Part shown: positions 22,834-34,839 of the stretch, in pieces | How positions within the stretch are numbered: position 1 is the stretch's first letter | Layout: every line of letters starts with the position of its first letter | Assembly: GCA_963931925.1 (NCBI GenBank) | Contig: OZ007580.1 | Coordinates: 11,106,001-11,170,000 of the forward strand | Source of the DNA: Onchidella celtica | Lineage: Eukaryota; Mollusca; Gastropoda; Systellommatophora; Onchidiidae | Length of the DNA: 64,000 nt | Direction: 5' to 3' | Program-made: the position numbers and the translations under genes | The notes under the pieces: generated by a model | What the model was told of the DNA's origin: nothing | What the model saw: the letters and a program-made list of their open reading frames with translations, nothing else | Database searches by the model: none

Positions 22834-23122
22834 TGTTATAAGCACGTACGTACCCCAAGTGTTTTGCGCTAGGGGTGCATTATTGTATACGTACTTTCCC
22901 TAACCCTGTCCTTATCCACAACCCCAAATCTTATCGAATCCCTAGCCCTACCCTTTCAACCACAAAACAGGAGGAAAACGAAAAGGAAGTTTGAAAGAAT
23001 AATTAATTAAGACTGTAGTTAGGAGTATTTCGGGAGGAGCTCTCTAGCTCTGGAGTCACAAAAGGCTTTAAAATACGTGCCTCTAGCGAAAAAAAACTTG
23101 GGGGACGTACGTAATTGTAACA
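22834..23122. mobile_element. MITE of about 290 bp, copy 1
   Basis: The inverted ends are TGTTATAAGCACGTACGTAC and GTACGTAATTGTAACA, followed inward by CCCCAAGTGTTTTGCGCTAG and its near complement at the other end. An inverted second copy lies at 43254-43549 and a half copy at 41627-41735. The interior shares GGAGCTCTCTAGCTCTGGAG and TAATTAATTAAG. The target duplication is unclear. Confidence 0.7.
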
Positions 23123-23261
23123 CCATTCTTTCACAAATTAACCGAGAGCCAGTTTTGTCTTTGCTTTTCCTTTGCTTTTAATTCATTACTTGTGTATTAT
23201 TTCTTATCTGAGGCATTGCAACTAATAACTTCTTCTTTTTGCTACATTTTGACTTTGATTC

Positions 23262-23632
23262 GTGTTTAGGTCATTAGTTTAGGAGGTTCAGCTGTCCTTA
23301 GCATTTTCAGCACACTTTTCTTGTTTTTATTTTCTTGTTGTGCCAGGGATTCGTTTTTTAGAATTTTTGCCCTGGCAGCGGCCTGTTCGGCCTGCTCTTT
23401 TCGATTTCCAACTGCCAAGGTATCTTTAACGTGCGCAGCGTACACACGGGCCGTCCGAATTTTTTTTCCTTATACGAGAAGACTAGGTGCTCGATCCTAC
23501 CTACCATAGGATCAGGGACGGGAAAATATTAGGAAAATCCCAAAATTCCAACATGCCTGCAGTGTGAGGGATTAGAACCCGGTACCTTCGGCATGAGAGG
23601 CGAGCACCTTGCCTCTTGACCACCACGTCCCC
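23262..23632 (-). mobile_element. SINE copy, tail B, full length
   Basis: On the minus strand: head GGGGACGTGGTGGTCAAGAG, core with TCTCGTATAAGG, GTTAAAGATACCTTGGCAGT and GGCCGAACAGGCCGCTGCC, then tail B ending in ACCTAAACAC. It is the clearest pairing of the common head with tail B. Confidence 0.8.
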
Positions 23633-24269
23633 TTTTAATTTTGTTCCAAGACATCGGTGTGTAGAAAAGAAAGTGAAAGCAAAACTGTCTTGTGGTTAGT
23701 CCAATCATGAAATGGCACATATTATATTAATTGTACAACTAACCTAAGCCGAGGACTGTAATCGCTGGAGGACTGCTATCAGGTCGTCGGGCACTAGCGC
23801 GAGTGAGAACAGTAGACAAGAGCAGAGGGAGGTGAGGAAGGAACGTAAGAAACAAATGGCAGGAAACAATCGCTGAGGTAGATGCGAAGACCTTCAAGGG
23901 CAACAACCGCAACAAAGCGTGCGGCTCAATGATCCGGCTGTACTGACACAGCAGGGGCTGCAGAGACCCGATCTGACACACCATGGGCGCAAAATCTGTT
24001 GTTTCTCGAAACAGAAGGAGGCCAACAACTACAGCAACAACAACAATAACAACAACAACAGCAGCAACACTTGTACAACTGCAGATAATTACTTGTTTGT
24101 TTAATCTAGCAAAATATTAGATTAACCCCTTACAGGATTTCCTGTTTATTTCTGCTGGTTAAAGGGAAGTAAAATACGCAATAATAATGTTGTAGGTGGT
24201 ATAGCAACTGTCCCTCTACGGTGGACGAAGAGCGCTTTGCAATGAAGTAGAAACAATTCTGTAACAAGT
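23633..24269. other. No gene recognised
   Basis: Contains a CAA/CAG tract near 24030-24065. Short frames on both strands at 23739-24104 are not convincing. Confidence 0.5.
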
Positions 24270-24352
24270 CTGTCTCTCTCTCTTTTCTGTCTTTCTCACT
24301 CTCTCTCTCTCTCTTTTTCTCTTTCTCTCTCTCTGCCCTCCCCCCCCCCCCC
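24270..24352 (+). repeat. CT-rich tract with C homopolymer
   Basis: TCTC-type dinucleotide repeat interrupted by TTTTC, ending in a run of C at about 24339-24352. Confidence 0.9.
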
Positions 24353-25009
24353 TTGTTATGTAGGCCCACTTACAAATATACTCTCAAGCTTTACAAAGCA
24401 TACATGGCTTAAGGTCTACACGTGTTTCAAATCTTTTTTCCTAAAACTATGTTAAAGATAAGGTATGCATTTCAAATAAAACAGTTTCTGCCCTCTCCAT
24501 TGAAAGCATGTCCTCCTCACTTGTACTTTCCTGATAGGGCCAGCCGAATTGCTTGATATTGATTCCTGTTAAATATTGCAACCGATTTCATCAGAGAAAT
24601 GTCCGATTGAGAAGAAATCTCAAGCAATTCCTTTCATAATTATTCTTTTCAGTACTGTAAATTCGAAATAATTAATTTGATTGTTGTTCTTCTGTGCATT
24701 AATGGTATATTCTTACCCACGAAAAAGAATAATAATATTTGAAATAGTGAACCAGGCGGTTGACGTGGTGACAACACATTTGTTATTTGATCTCCCCTAT
24801 TTACACAAACAAGGGAGACTCTCTGGTGAATCAACACGTCTCGTGCGCATGTCCGTCCTCCGGAAAACGAGGCCAGGCCAATTTTCTTCCGTGACACGAT
24901 CAGAGAATTGAATTCCAAAATGCGACGAAGCAAATGAGATGAAAATATTGGGCTGGATAGTGTCTCAGAGCAAATGGCAGCACAGGAAACGGATCAATCA
25001 AATCGATAG
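24353..25009. other. No gene recognised
   Basis: AT-rich sequence. Frames at 24649-24933 on both strands show no motif. Confidence 0.5.
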
Positions 25010-25375
25010 ACGGAGTTGGGTGGTGGTGGTGGTGGTGGTGATAGTGGTAGTGGTAATGCTGATGGTTGTAGTGGTAGTGGTGGTGATGGTGTGGTGGCGG
25101 GGTCGTGATGGTGATCGTTGTGGTGGTAGCAGTGGTGATGGTAACAGCTGTAGTCGTAGTGGTGGTGATGGTGGCAGTGGTGGTGGTGGTGTGTTGTCTA
25201 TGGTAATGATGGTGGTGGTGATGGCTGTAGTGGTGGTGGTGATGATGATGGTGGTGATGGACCTGTAGTTGTGGTACTAGCAGTGGTGGTAGTGGTGTCA
25301 ATATTGATGATAGATGGCGGAGGTAGTGATGGTGATGGTGGTGTTAGTGATGATGGTAGTGATGATGATGGTGGC
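25010..25375 (+). repeat. GGT/GTA trinucleotide-rich tract
   Basis: Degenerate GGT, GAT and AGT repeats, strongly G-rich on the plus strand. They yield Val-rich frames on one strand and His/Thr-rich frames on the other; these are products of composition. Confidence 0.9.
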
Positions 25376-25689
25376 AAGAAAAGGTCACGTGATCTCCCGA
25401 AAGACGGTGAGTGAACTGAAACTCAAGGCGCGTGTTGCTGGGTGGACGACAGACATGCACACCATCCACTTTAAACATTGGGCAGACTGTCTTGACGCCA
25501 CTAACATGGCACCCGATACTTCTCTGGATCTTGTAGAGAGGTACTACTGAAATGTCCACAAGGCGCAGGGTATCGATTCCGGGGTGTTTATTCATTGTTT
25601 TATTCCCTCTTACAGTTTCTTTTTCATGTATTCGCGTGAACTTTTGTGAGCTGCACGTATTACGTTATATTCGTTCTCTCCTTAATAAT

Positions 25690-26165
25690 AATCTTAAGGC
25701 GAGAATAGACTTCAAGATTTTGTGCTGTATTTTTAAATGTTTGAACGTCTAGCACCAGAATATCTTTCAGAGCCAGTGGAATCATACCAGCCATCACTCA
25801 CTTTAAGATCAGTAGACGCGAAACTTCTTGAGACACCCACAGACAGATTGTCGCTTGGTGAAAGGCTTTCTCTATTGGTGGGCATAACTTGTGGAACATC
25901 ATCAGCGTTGACAACAGGAAGCGTGAAAACATCGTCACATTTAAAAATAGGCTCAAAACTGAATTGTTCAGAACTTTTTTCATTGAAACTGAATGATGTC
26001 CCTTTTTGGTCTCAGAGATTTGAGGATGAAAATAGATCAAGTGTTTGTTAATGTGTGTGAGTGGGAGCATGATGCATTGATCTTATCTTAATCCTTTTTC
26101 TAATTTCAGTTCAGCGCCTTAGCGCACATCATTGTTTGTGGATTTGAGCGCTATTCACTTAATCA
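25690..26165 (+). mobile_element. LINE 3' end (CR1/L2-like ORF2 C-terminus)
   Basis: Frames read KARIDFKILCCIFKCLN and then LAPEYLSEPVESYQPSLTLR, the standard end of LINE ORF2 proteins (PxYL ... YxPxxxLRS). An AT-rich 3' region follows with GTGAGTGGGAGCATGATG and TTTGAGCGCTATTCAC. The same 3' region recurs at 61650-62115. The reading frame shifts, so it is a relic. Confidence 0.7.
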
Positions 26166-26459
26166 TTACAATTATTACATAATATTCACCGAGAAGAGAA
26201 TGTTTGTGAATGCGCAAACTGCCTGACTGAAGGGTACTGACAAGTCGCTGCTGCACAGCTTGCGCATGAGCTGGCTACGGTCAAAATATATGTATAAAAA
26301 TGCGCCAACTTATTTAATTTATCATTTAACCAATATTGTGTACTACCACGATATCTTAGATCATCTGTAAACACTAAAAAGTTTGAAATTCTAAACATGT
26401 CTCTGAAGATCATGGAAGAAAAATCTTTTGCTTTACATGTGCTCCACTTTCAGATTTGA

Positions 26460-26690
26460 AATTCTCTGCCTCTTTCTCTAAGAGATTGAAAATTTTATAA
26501 CTTTTAAGCATCAGCTGAAGAGTCATCTTTTCACACTCTCAGTATCCGTTCTTTTTTATATGAGTGCGTGTGACTGTGTATGATTTATTATGGGTTTGAC
26601 GTAAATATTGTAAAGCACTCAAAGCCCAACCTTTAACTGCTTGGAGCGCTTAATAGGTGCTTTGTGATATATTTATTCTTACTAGTTGGC
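26460..26690 (+). mobile_element. Second LINE 3' end with GCGC hairpin tail
   Basis: A decayed frame reads KHQLKSHLFTLSVSVLFY, resembling the FKxxLKxHLF end of CR1/L2-type ORF2. Downstream are TGTAAAGCACTCAAAGC and GAGCGCTTAATAGGTGC, a hairpin-like terminus found in several elements here. Confidence 0.55.
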
Positions 26691-26694
26691 CCGG

Positions 26695-26930
26695 TGACTC
26701 GAGAATGCACAGATGTGATTTTTAAAATTGAGTTTCGATCGACAATGTGTAAATTGAGGCGCAGGACGAAATTTTCTGTCAGACTTTAATAATTCTACTC
26801 AATGGAAATGTATTGTTTTTTTCTACCCCAAATGTCGGAACTCAGTTTGTGGCTCAAAATCAACTAAAGTATTAAAAATTTTAGCAAACTTCAAGACCTT
26901 TTAAATAATGCCCACGTACGCCTTTACGTA
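26695..26930 (+). repeat. Diverged repeat, partner of 54788-54985
   Basis: Shares CACAGATGTGAT, TTTTCGA-like, AATTTTCTGTCA-like and ATGAAAATG-like blocks in the same order with 54788-54985, both followed by a CCACGTA motif. The element class is unknown. Confidence 0.5.
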
Positions 26931-27613
26931 TTTCTATGAGTAAAATAATATTTTATGGAATTTAAGGCTCAGCGGTTAAAAAGCCTTTCATATTGGAGGC
27001 CTTACTGCCTTTATAAGATAATTATTTCTGTTTATAATATACGATATTGTGCGTGTATTATACGGGATATTTCATTGTTTTTCAATGCACCAGAATAATA
27101 ATGTGAATATACATGATCTTAGATTGCATAATAAATGGAATTTTAAAGGAAATTATTTTTTACAAGGATCCCTTAGATGTGATTCAGAACTAAAACATAT
27201 AATGTGGCAACATTGGGAACTAGTTTTTTGAAACAAAATAAAAAAAAAAAAATGCTGCATTAACATGTAGATGAAAAACCGCAAAACGTGATAGTTTTCA
27301 CTTGTAATTTTTGTTACAAGGATCCCAGAAGAAATCTATCATTGCTTTTCCTCGAAATGCTTTTCTGCCACCCGTTGTCGTCGTCTTCATCACCCTCAAA
27401 AGACTGTTTGGGATGGCGCCAAAAAAGACAATAAAAGGAGAGGATTTGACTTTTTTTTTTTTTTTACAATGGGAGAAATATTGCCATTTCTCATTACAGC
27501 AAGTCAGCAAAGTCAGTGATTAATCAGTTACTGATACCATCAAACAGCAACAACAACAACAAAAAAAATGTGTCTACACAAAAATAATTCAATAATTATT
27601 ACTTGACGCCAAA
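26931..27613. other. No gene recognised
   Basis: AT-rich. A segment at 27340-27450 (CACCCTCAAAAG ... GATGGCGCCAAA) weakly matches 28195-28330. A CAA tract lies at about 27545-27560. Confidence 0.5.
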
Positions 27614-27815
27614 GCCGTATTTTCATATGTGCAGAACCTGAAACGGCAACGGAAACGCCAAAATTCCACCAAGCTGTGAAAAGGAAGGGCGTTTCTATGT
27701 GTACGGAAACGGCCTCTCTGTACACGATATGAAAATATATTATATTCTTTCTATTTCACTACTTGCAGCTTTTTTAACGTTTCCATTGCAGTTTCCGTAC
27801 ACATGAAAACACAGC
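27614..27815. mobile_element. MITE of the TTAA family, copy 3
   Basis: A 202-bp copy with GCCGTATTTTCATATGTGC at the left and CATGAAAACACAGC at the right, plus the internal GTGTACGGAAACGG motif. The flanks are CAAA and TTTG rather than TTAA, so the duplication has decayed or this copy arrived by another route. Confidence 0.65.
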
Positions 27816-28194
27816 TTTGGCCGTTCGGTATTTACACAGGTTTTGTAAAGAAAAAAACCACAACAACGCCGCATCTAGATTGATCTGTACTGTTGTTTGG
27901 CTAGGACGGTGTAGCTTCAAAAGCGGATGATGACCCCAGACTCTGCTATCTGCGACCCCTAGGGCTGAAGATAATTGCTTACACCACCAGGTCAACATTA
28001 GGCCTGCTCGATGAAACGTCATGAAACGTCACAAGTGCGGAAGACCTAATTTTACAAGACGAGAGAAAAACTGTTTTACATATTTGATACTTGAAGATCT
28101 CTACTTTCGGAGGATTGTTGCTCCTGCCACTGCACCTCGACTTCCTTGATCGAGATTCATTTTTTTTTCTTCAGGTTTCTTGTCTTGTGTTGTG

Positions 28195-28330
28195 TTGCTT
28201 CCTTTTGCTTATCTGCGATTCTTCGCCGATGTCTTCTCAGCCCTCAAAAGAGCTGTTTGTGAGCCATCGAAAGGGCTATTTTCAGGCCCTCAAAAGGGCT
28301 TTTTTGGGCTGGCGCCAAAGAGACAGCAAG
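28195..28330 (+). repeat. Short CTCAAAAGGGCT motif cluster
   Basis: Variants of CCCTCAAAAGGGCT occur three times between 28240 and 28300, followed by GGGCTGGCGCCAAA. A single version sits at 27390-27430. Function unknown. Confidence 0.5.
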
Positions 28331-29922
28331 GGGAAAACGTCGCAGGTCAAATGTCCATTCGATTAGATAAGCATTGGAATGTCTTACTCCCTTTTAATCA
28401 ATAGATAAGAAAAAGTCAGAATAATAAAACTATTTCAACAAATTCATAGAATATTAAAAACTCACAAAAATAAAAAATAAATTAAAATCCGCAGTTGTGT
28501 GAAGACACACGGGGTTTCATGATAGAGCCAGCGTGGTACGGTACTCATCGCAAGGAGAAGTTCCAGAGTTAGCGAGCTGATATGATTTGGCACAGCTTGA
28601 TTAGGTGATGGTCAGACAGAGAAAAACAGCATAGAAAACCATAATTTCCACTTAACCTTTCAATTAACTCAGCTTCAGCGGCATCGGTTTCTGTCTTATG
28701 CATTCAGCTGATCAATAGACGTCCTCAAACTTAGAGGAAAGTCACGTTTGTAACCCATGGCAGGGTAGAAAAACCCGTTAGACACTGGGTGGGGTTGAGA
28801 AAATAATTATCTGCCCCCCTCCCCCCCCCCACCCACCCACATACAAATCTCATGTGACCGTATTCTTAAAGTGCTTCGTTTCTGGGGGGTGAGGGGGGAT
28901 GGGGGTGGGGGGTGGGGTTGGGGTGGAGGGAAGGTAGGGGGAGGGGACAGTTAATTCCAAAGATTAAACAGCAAAAGAAAACCAAATAATGACCCGACAA
29001 AAAAGTACGATCTATAGTTTTATCGTCAATTTCATTGTTATCATCGTCTTTATGAGTGAAAAAAAATAAAAAAATACGTAGAATCATTAACGTTGATTCT
29101 AAAACACGCGAGGGAACGCCAAATCCCGTCAGCCTGACCCAGCCTCTTTATTGTTATCATAGTTGTTGTCATTATTATTACCGAGAGAGAAACGTCTAAG
29201 CAAAGAAACGATAAGAAAAATAAGCAGAAACACGCATCAACATATGTCACCATTATCATCACCGGCGACGACTACAACAATAAAATATTGGAAGAATGAA
29301 CGTGTAAATAAAGAAATACCGCCATTTCCTCATACTCAGCGCTTTCGAATGCACCAGAAAAAAAAAGTGCTGAAGAACGCCTGCAAAAATCCCCCGTCCA
29401 ATAAGGCAATCTCCAGAAAGCATAAGAATCGATAAAAGACCAAGTGGTCTAGAACAGCATTCTATCTAATTAACTAATCTAATGGCCATGTAATAAACCT
29501 CTAGTAATCAAATTCTGCCTTATGCCGGCACCAGAAATCATATATAAACACAAAGAAAGCAATTACCAGATAGGAAGACATTGCCACGTCGTAATTTCAT
29601 GGACTGTAAAGACAAATTAATGTCATCAGATGAACACATTATGTCTGTGAAATGTTGCACAGGATTTCCTTAGAATAATGAAAAAAAAAATAAAATAAAA
29701 AGGGTGATATTATTTTTTTTATGTAAAGTTCAAGTTCTGACATGGGATATTGCGTGCTAGAAATCTGGAAGATGGGCCTTGTGCCCATGTTTTGGTTTGG
29801 GCTGGTGACAGGAACCAGAATCTTAGCACACAGGATATCCCCATAGATGCTCCTTTCCCCGTTCCAGAATCCACTCGAGGGTTTTTCTCATGATTTCTGC
29901 GGCCAGCTGAGGTTCCATATTG
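28331..29922. other. No gene recognised
   Basis: About 1.6 kb with a C-rich stretch (28805-28830) and a G-rich stretch (28885-28948). Frames such as 28866-29087 minus reflect the G/C runs. Nothing else identified. Confidence 0.5.
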
Positions 29923-30112
29923 GGGGGACAAGGTGGTCTAGAGGCAAGGTGCTCGCCTCTCACGCCAAGGGTGCCGGGTTCAAAACCCGGCTGGCGCAGG
30001 CATGTTGGGAGTTTGGGAGTTTTCTCATATTTTCTTGTCCCTGATCCTACAGGGGGGGGGGGGGTAGTTTAAAATTTATCCCTATCACCACCACCCCCCC
30101 CCCTCCACCAAC
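29923..30112 (+). mobile_element. SINE copy with internal deletion
   Basis: The head is excellent: GGGGGGACAAGGTGGTCTAG (A box) and GGTTCAAAACCC (B box), then CAGGCATGTTGGGAGTTTGG and TTGTCCCTGATCCTAC. It then jumps from the pre-core to a segment like the C-rich stretch after the core (AAAATTTATCCCTA plus C runs). The core from TCTCGGATAAGG onward is missing. Confidence 0.7.
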
Positions 30113-33100
30113 AAAAGTTTATTATTTATTATTAAATATATATAATAAATAATAATAATAATAATAATAGTTCGTCCATCAGGTATGATGATGACCTTAA
30201 CAACACCAGAGGAATAAAGAACAGAAATTGTTGAGAATTTCAACACATGGACAATAAAGAGGACTAAAGGACACAGAGGACAGAATGGAAAGACTGTTCT
30301 TTCATGACTTATGGCTTCTCATGTGACTGATAAGTCCTATTTTTGCCCTGCAGACCCTTCCGCATAAATGACAAGAGTGCTCCGTTGGTTCAGTACCACT
30401 GGGCCTTTTCTTGCGCCGTTCTCTTTTTTTGATAGCCTGCTGGACTCTGTCAGCTTCCCATGCTTTGCTGCCTCTGGTAAGGGCCGCCCTCCAATTTGCA
30501 CGATCAAGCGAGAGCTTTTCCCACTCACTCACATCAATGGCAAAGGCCTTCAGTGATTGCTTGAGAGTGTCTTTGTAACGTCTCTTTGGGGCCCCAACAT
30601 TCCTCGTTCCATTGGAGAGCTCAGAGAAGAAGATTTGCTTAGGGAGTCTGGAGTCGGGCATTCTGACAACATGTCCTGCCCAACGTAGCTGAATTTTTTT
30701 CAGGTGGCAGAAGATGCTCAATTCCTTGGCACGATTGAGGACCTCAGTGTCTGGAATTTTATCCTGCCATTTGATCCTTAGGATCTTTCTAAGGCAGGCC
30801 AGATGAAAGTGATTTAGCTTTCTGGCATGCGATTGGTACACTGTCCAGGTTTCAGCCCCATAGAGTAGGGTGGGAAGGACCACAGCATTGTACACTTTCA
30901 GCTTAGTGTCTGTGCGAATGCCGGCGACATCCCATACTCTCTTTCGAAGCCTGCCAAATGCAGAGCTGGCTTTGCTGATTCTTGAGAGAATTTCAGTATC
31001 AACACGAGCCGCGGAAGACAGTGTACTGCCAAGATAGGTGAAGTTCTCCGACACCTTCAGAAGACTGTCATGGACTTTGATATTTGGGGTCACAGGATAC
31101 TTGTCGTCTGGAGTAGGCTGATGGAGCACTTCCGTCTTCTTTGTGCTTATTGTGAGGCCAAAGTTGTCACAGGCACTAGAGAACTTATCAACACAGTTTT
31201 GCATGCTATCCTCATCGTGTGCCAGAAGTGCACAATCATCAGCAAATAGTAGGTCACAGACTTGAGTACTTTTGGTTTTGGTTTTTGCCTGAAGTCTCCT
31301 GAGGTTGAATAGACTGCCATCAGTTCGGTACTTGATGCTTACCCCTTGAGGAGGAGAGCTAAAGGCTTCTTGTAGCATTGCAGAGAACATGATGCTGAAC
31401 AGAGTTGGGGCTAAGACACAACCCTGTTTTACCCCATTTGTGACAGCAAAGGGCTCTGAAACACTGCCGTTGCTTTTGACTGCAGCTTGCATGCCATCAT
31501 GAAACTGGCGCACTATTGTGATGAATTCGGGTGGACACCCAAACTTCGCCAAGATTTTCCAGAGGCCTTCACGACACACTGTGTCAAATGCTTTTGTGAG
31601 GTCAACAAATGTGATATACAGCGCTTTATTTTGTTCCATGCATTTTTCCTGAATCTGTCTGGCAGCAAAAATCGTATCCGCCGTTCCCCTCTCTTTACGA
31701 AAGCCACATTGGCTCTCGGGAAGCAAGTCATTTGACGAGAGGTGATCAAGAAGGCGATTCAGAAGCATTCTTGCCAATATTTTGCCAGCAATTGAAAGTA
31801 GAGAGATTCCCCGATGGTTGTCACAGACTTGGCTGTCCCCTTTGTTTTTGTACAGATGGATGATTGAAGCATCTTTGAAGTCCTGTGGCAGCTTCCCTGC
31901 TTTCAACATATGATTGAACAACTCGGTCAACCTTTCAATAAGCTTTTCTCCACCGAAGGCATACACCTCAGCAGGAATTGAATCCACGCCTGGTGATTTG
32001 TTAAAGGACATCTGATTTGTGGCAGTTCGGGTCTCATTTGCTGTGAATGGCTTGGCAAGAGCTGCATTAATAGGAGTCTGAGGGAGGCGGTCAATGGACT
32101 CAGTATTTATATTTGATGGCCGATTTAGCACACCTCCGAAATGTTCTGCCCAACGCTGAATTATGGCATTCAATTCAACAATGCGTGTTGAACCATCTGA
32201 CGCAAGAAGTGGCGTAGTGCCAGAGCGGGATGGTCCAAACACAGCTCGGAGGCTCTCAAAGAACTTTCTAGTGTTGTTTGTGTCGGCATATTTCTGAGTT
32301 TCTCTTACTCGCTCTTCAAGCCAGTCATTTTTCATTTTCCTCAGCTTCTTCTGGAGTACACCCTTACATGCACGCAGTGCATCAGCTTTTGCTGTGGAAG
32401 AGGGGTCACTGCAGTGAGCTTGGATGAGACTATTTTTTTCTTTGATGAGCACTTTAATTTCATTATCATTATCATTGAACCAGTCCTGGTGCTTGTGGAC
32501 AAGAAAACCAACTGTGCTGCTGGCACAAGAGTGTACAGTCGTATTTAGGTCAGTCCAGCTCTGTTCAATGTTCTCAGGGTCAAAAGTCACGCAATCCAAT
32601 TTTGAGGAGAGTTCTGAGGAGAGCTCGCTCTGTTTCTCAGCTGAGCAGAGTTTTGAAACATTTAGGCGTTTAGGTGGCGCTTTCCCTTGAGGGCGTCTAT
32701 TGCGGTTCAATGTTAGTCTGAGCTTGCAAACAATGAGTCTGTGGTCAGTTCCACACTCGGCACCACACATCGCCTTTGTTACAAGGACATCCTTTCTGTC
32801 AGTCTTCCTCACAATGACATAGTCTATGAGATGCCAATGCTTTGAGCGGGGATGCATCCATGACGTTCTGTTTCTCACGGGGAGACTAAAATTTGTGTTG
32901 GTAGTGAACAGGCCAAATTCAGCGCACAAAGTAAGTAAGCGCAACCCATTGTTATTGCATGAACCAACTCCATGAGGGCCCAAAACATTTGGCCACGCTG
33001 AGATTTCGGAGCCAACCCTAGCATTGAAGTCCCCCAAGAGAATCAGCTTATCAGCTGCCGGGACAGAGCATATGACAGATTCTAGATGAGAATAGAACTT

Positions 33101-34440
33101 GTCTTTGGCTTCATCTGGGTTTGTAATGGTGGGCGCATATGCGCTAATGAGGGTGGCTGACTGGCTTTTCCCAACTGGGATCCTGAGTGTCATTAGCCTG
33201 TCATTTATTTCAATTGGCATGGACTGCAAGTTTCTGACAAGGTCATTTTTAATTGCAAACCCAACACCATGCTGTCTCGGTTCGACTGCACCCTTGCCTT
33301 TCCAGAAGAAGGTGTATCCACCACTGAGCTCTTTGAGTTGGCCACTATCAGGGAGTCTGGTCTCACTGAGTGCCACTATGTCCAGGTTGTACCTGCTGAG
33401 CTCAATGGCAATAAGTGCAGTGCGTCTTTCCGGGTTGTTTGAGTTGTCCTGTAGTGTGCGTATATTCCAGGCTCCTAGCCTGAGTAAGCTGAATTTCTTT
33501 TTGTTTCGACCGCAAAAAGGGATCCCCACTGGTCGCGGTATACCAGTCAGGGTGATGTGAAGTGGGCTTTCTTTAGGGCACCTTTTCTAGCCCCTTCCTC
33601 AGTTGAGGTGAGCAGTGCTATCCTTAAATAAGGCTGCTCAGCTACTGTGGGTGCTGCCTCCCCACGCCTCCACTTCAATCGACGATGAAGCGACCATAGC
33701 CCACAGCCACCAACGTGTAGGTCTGTGCTAACAGCTTCCAGTCTATCCAAACCTGCTGCCACCGCACTCGCCCATCGCCGTTGGAATTTTGAGAGGAAAG
33801 AAGACGAGACAAAGATGAAAGAAGACGAGGTGAGTGTTAAGACTGGCGCAAAGAATTTGTTTTTAGTGAGAAAGAGCTGCGCAAACATCAGACTCACTCT
33901 CTCGCCTGGACACAACTTATCCAAGTGGCAAGACAGGGTCAAGACGACTGGAAATGTATCCAGGTGCAGGAGGATGCCAGAGGGACAGTCCTATTGCCTG
34001 ACCGGCTGCCTGTAGGCTACTCCACAGCCTCGCAGTCCCAACTGACTAGGGTGAAAGACCCAAACCAAAGAACACCAATACTGGTGGATGCTCTGTGTCA
34101 CGATATCCAGGCCAGAGTGACGGTATATTGCCATCTGCCCTATCAATCAACCATTGGCCTGCTGCCGCCAGCTTCGAAGCTGCATCCGGGAAGTTTGCTC
34201 AATTCTTCGTCTGTGATTTAGGCAAACAAGCCTATGACCACACCGCTACCGGGGGCCAATATGAAGGACTCAAGTACTGAGGGTCACATTGTGCCCTAGC
34301 ATGTGGCCGTTGGGTTAGATGAAACCTCCTCCGCCCTGGCCGTTTGCACCGACAGGTGCACGCCCACTGATACCATGCTAGCGTACCAGTTCATGAAACA
34401 GGTTGTACTGGATTACATGTTACCAGTAGCAGATTTTTCT
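30113..34440 (-). mobile_element. LINE, BovB/RTE-like, probably near full length
   Basis: On the minus strand: a GC-richer leader (about 34440-33530), one long ORF (33529-30302), a 190-bp 3' region and an ATT microsatellite tail at about 30120-30172. Database relatives of this protein type are often mislabelled craniofacial development protein 2-like because that host gene captured a related endonuclease. The 5' boundary is a guess, from the change in composition before the 34478 repeat. Confidence 0.7.
30302..33529 (-). CDS. LINE endonuclease/reverse transcriptase, uninterrupted 1075 residues
   Basis: The APE-type endonuclease (about 14-272) shows LGAWNIRTL, ALSETRLP (E56), ISAYAPT, LLGDFNARVG (D167, N169), HLIDYVIV and GTDHRLIV (H263). 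RT (about 545-800) shows NHRGISLLSIAGKIL, FVDLTKAFDTV (D643), NGVKQGCVLAPTLF and LFADDCALLA (catalytic FADD, 762-765). The C-terminal third has LLYGAETWTVYQSH, LRWAGHVVRM and a C2H2 finger CHLCGRVCRAKIGLISHMRSH. All expected catalytic residues are present and there is no internal stop. The frame begins with GTG, and no in-frame ATG lies between the upstream stop and the endonuclease; the first ATG is at residue 104, inside the domain. The start codon may therefore have been lost by an A-to-G change. Confidence 0.9.
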   Translation of the reverse strand: MGIPFCGRNKKKFSLLRLGAWNIRTLQDNSNNPERRTALIAIELSRYNLDIVALSETRLPDSGQLKELSGGYTFFWKGKGAVEPRQHGVGFAIKNDLVRNLQSMPIEINDRLMTLRIPVGKSQSATLISAYAPTITNPDEAKDKFYSHLESVICSVPAADKLILLGDFNARVGSEISAWPNVLGPHGVGSCNNNGLRLLTLCAEFGLFTTNTNFSLPVRNRTSWMHPRSKHWHLIDYVIVRKTDRKDVLVTKAMCGAECGTDHRLIVCKLRLTLNRNRRPQGKAPPKRLNVSKLCSAEKQSELSSELSSKLDCVTFDPENIEQSWTDLNTTVHSCASSTVGFLVHKHQDWFNDNDNEIKVLIKEKNSLIQAHCSDPSSTAKADALRACKGVLQKKLRKMKNDWLEERVRETQKYADTNNTRKFFESLRAVFGPSRSGTTPLLASDGSTRIVELNAIIQRWAEHFGGVLNRPSNINTESIDRLPQTPINAALAKPFTANETRTATNQMSFNKSPGVDSIPAEVYAFGGEKLIERLTELFNHMLKAGKLPQDFKDASIIHLYKNKGDSQVCDNHRGISLLSIAGKILARMLLNRLLDHLSSNDLLPESQCGFRKERGTADTIFAARQIQEKCMEQNKALYITFVDLTKAFDTVCREGLWKILAKFGCPPEFITIVRQFHDGMQAAVKSNGSVSEPFAVTNGVKQGCVLAPTLFSIMFSAMLQEAFSSPPQGVSIKYRTDGSLFNLRRLQAKTKTKSTQVCDLLFADDCALLAHDEDSMQNCVDKFSSACDNFGLTISTKKTEVLHQPTPDDKYPVTPNIKVHDSLLKVSENFTYLGSTLSSAARVDTEILSRISKASSAFGRLRKRVWDVAGIRTDTKLKVYNAVVLPTLLYGAETWTVYQSHARKLNHFHLACLRKILRIKWQDKIPDTEVLNRAKELSIFCHLKKIQLRWAGHVVRMPDSRLPKQIFFSELSNGTRNVGAPKRRYKDTLKQSLKAFAIDVSEWEKLSLDRANWRAALTRGSKAWEADRVQQAIKKRERRKKRPSGTEPTEHSCHLCGRVCRAKIGLISHMRSHKS

Positions 34441-34477
34441 GACCTGACCTGAATAAATAATGAATACTTTATTATAC

Positions 34478-34836
<359 letters not shown>

Positions 34837-34839
34837 TAT

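Noticed and set aside
24900-25301. His/Thr-rich and Val-rich frames
   Set aside because: A product of the GGT trinucleotide tract.
29923-30005. A possible functional tRNA gene on the plus strand
   Set aside because: The A and B boxes are good, but it continues into the SINE body and the same segment heads many SINE copies.
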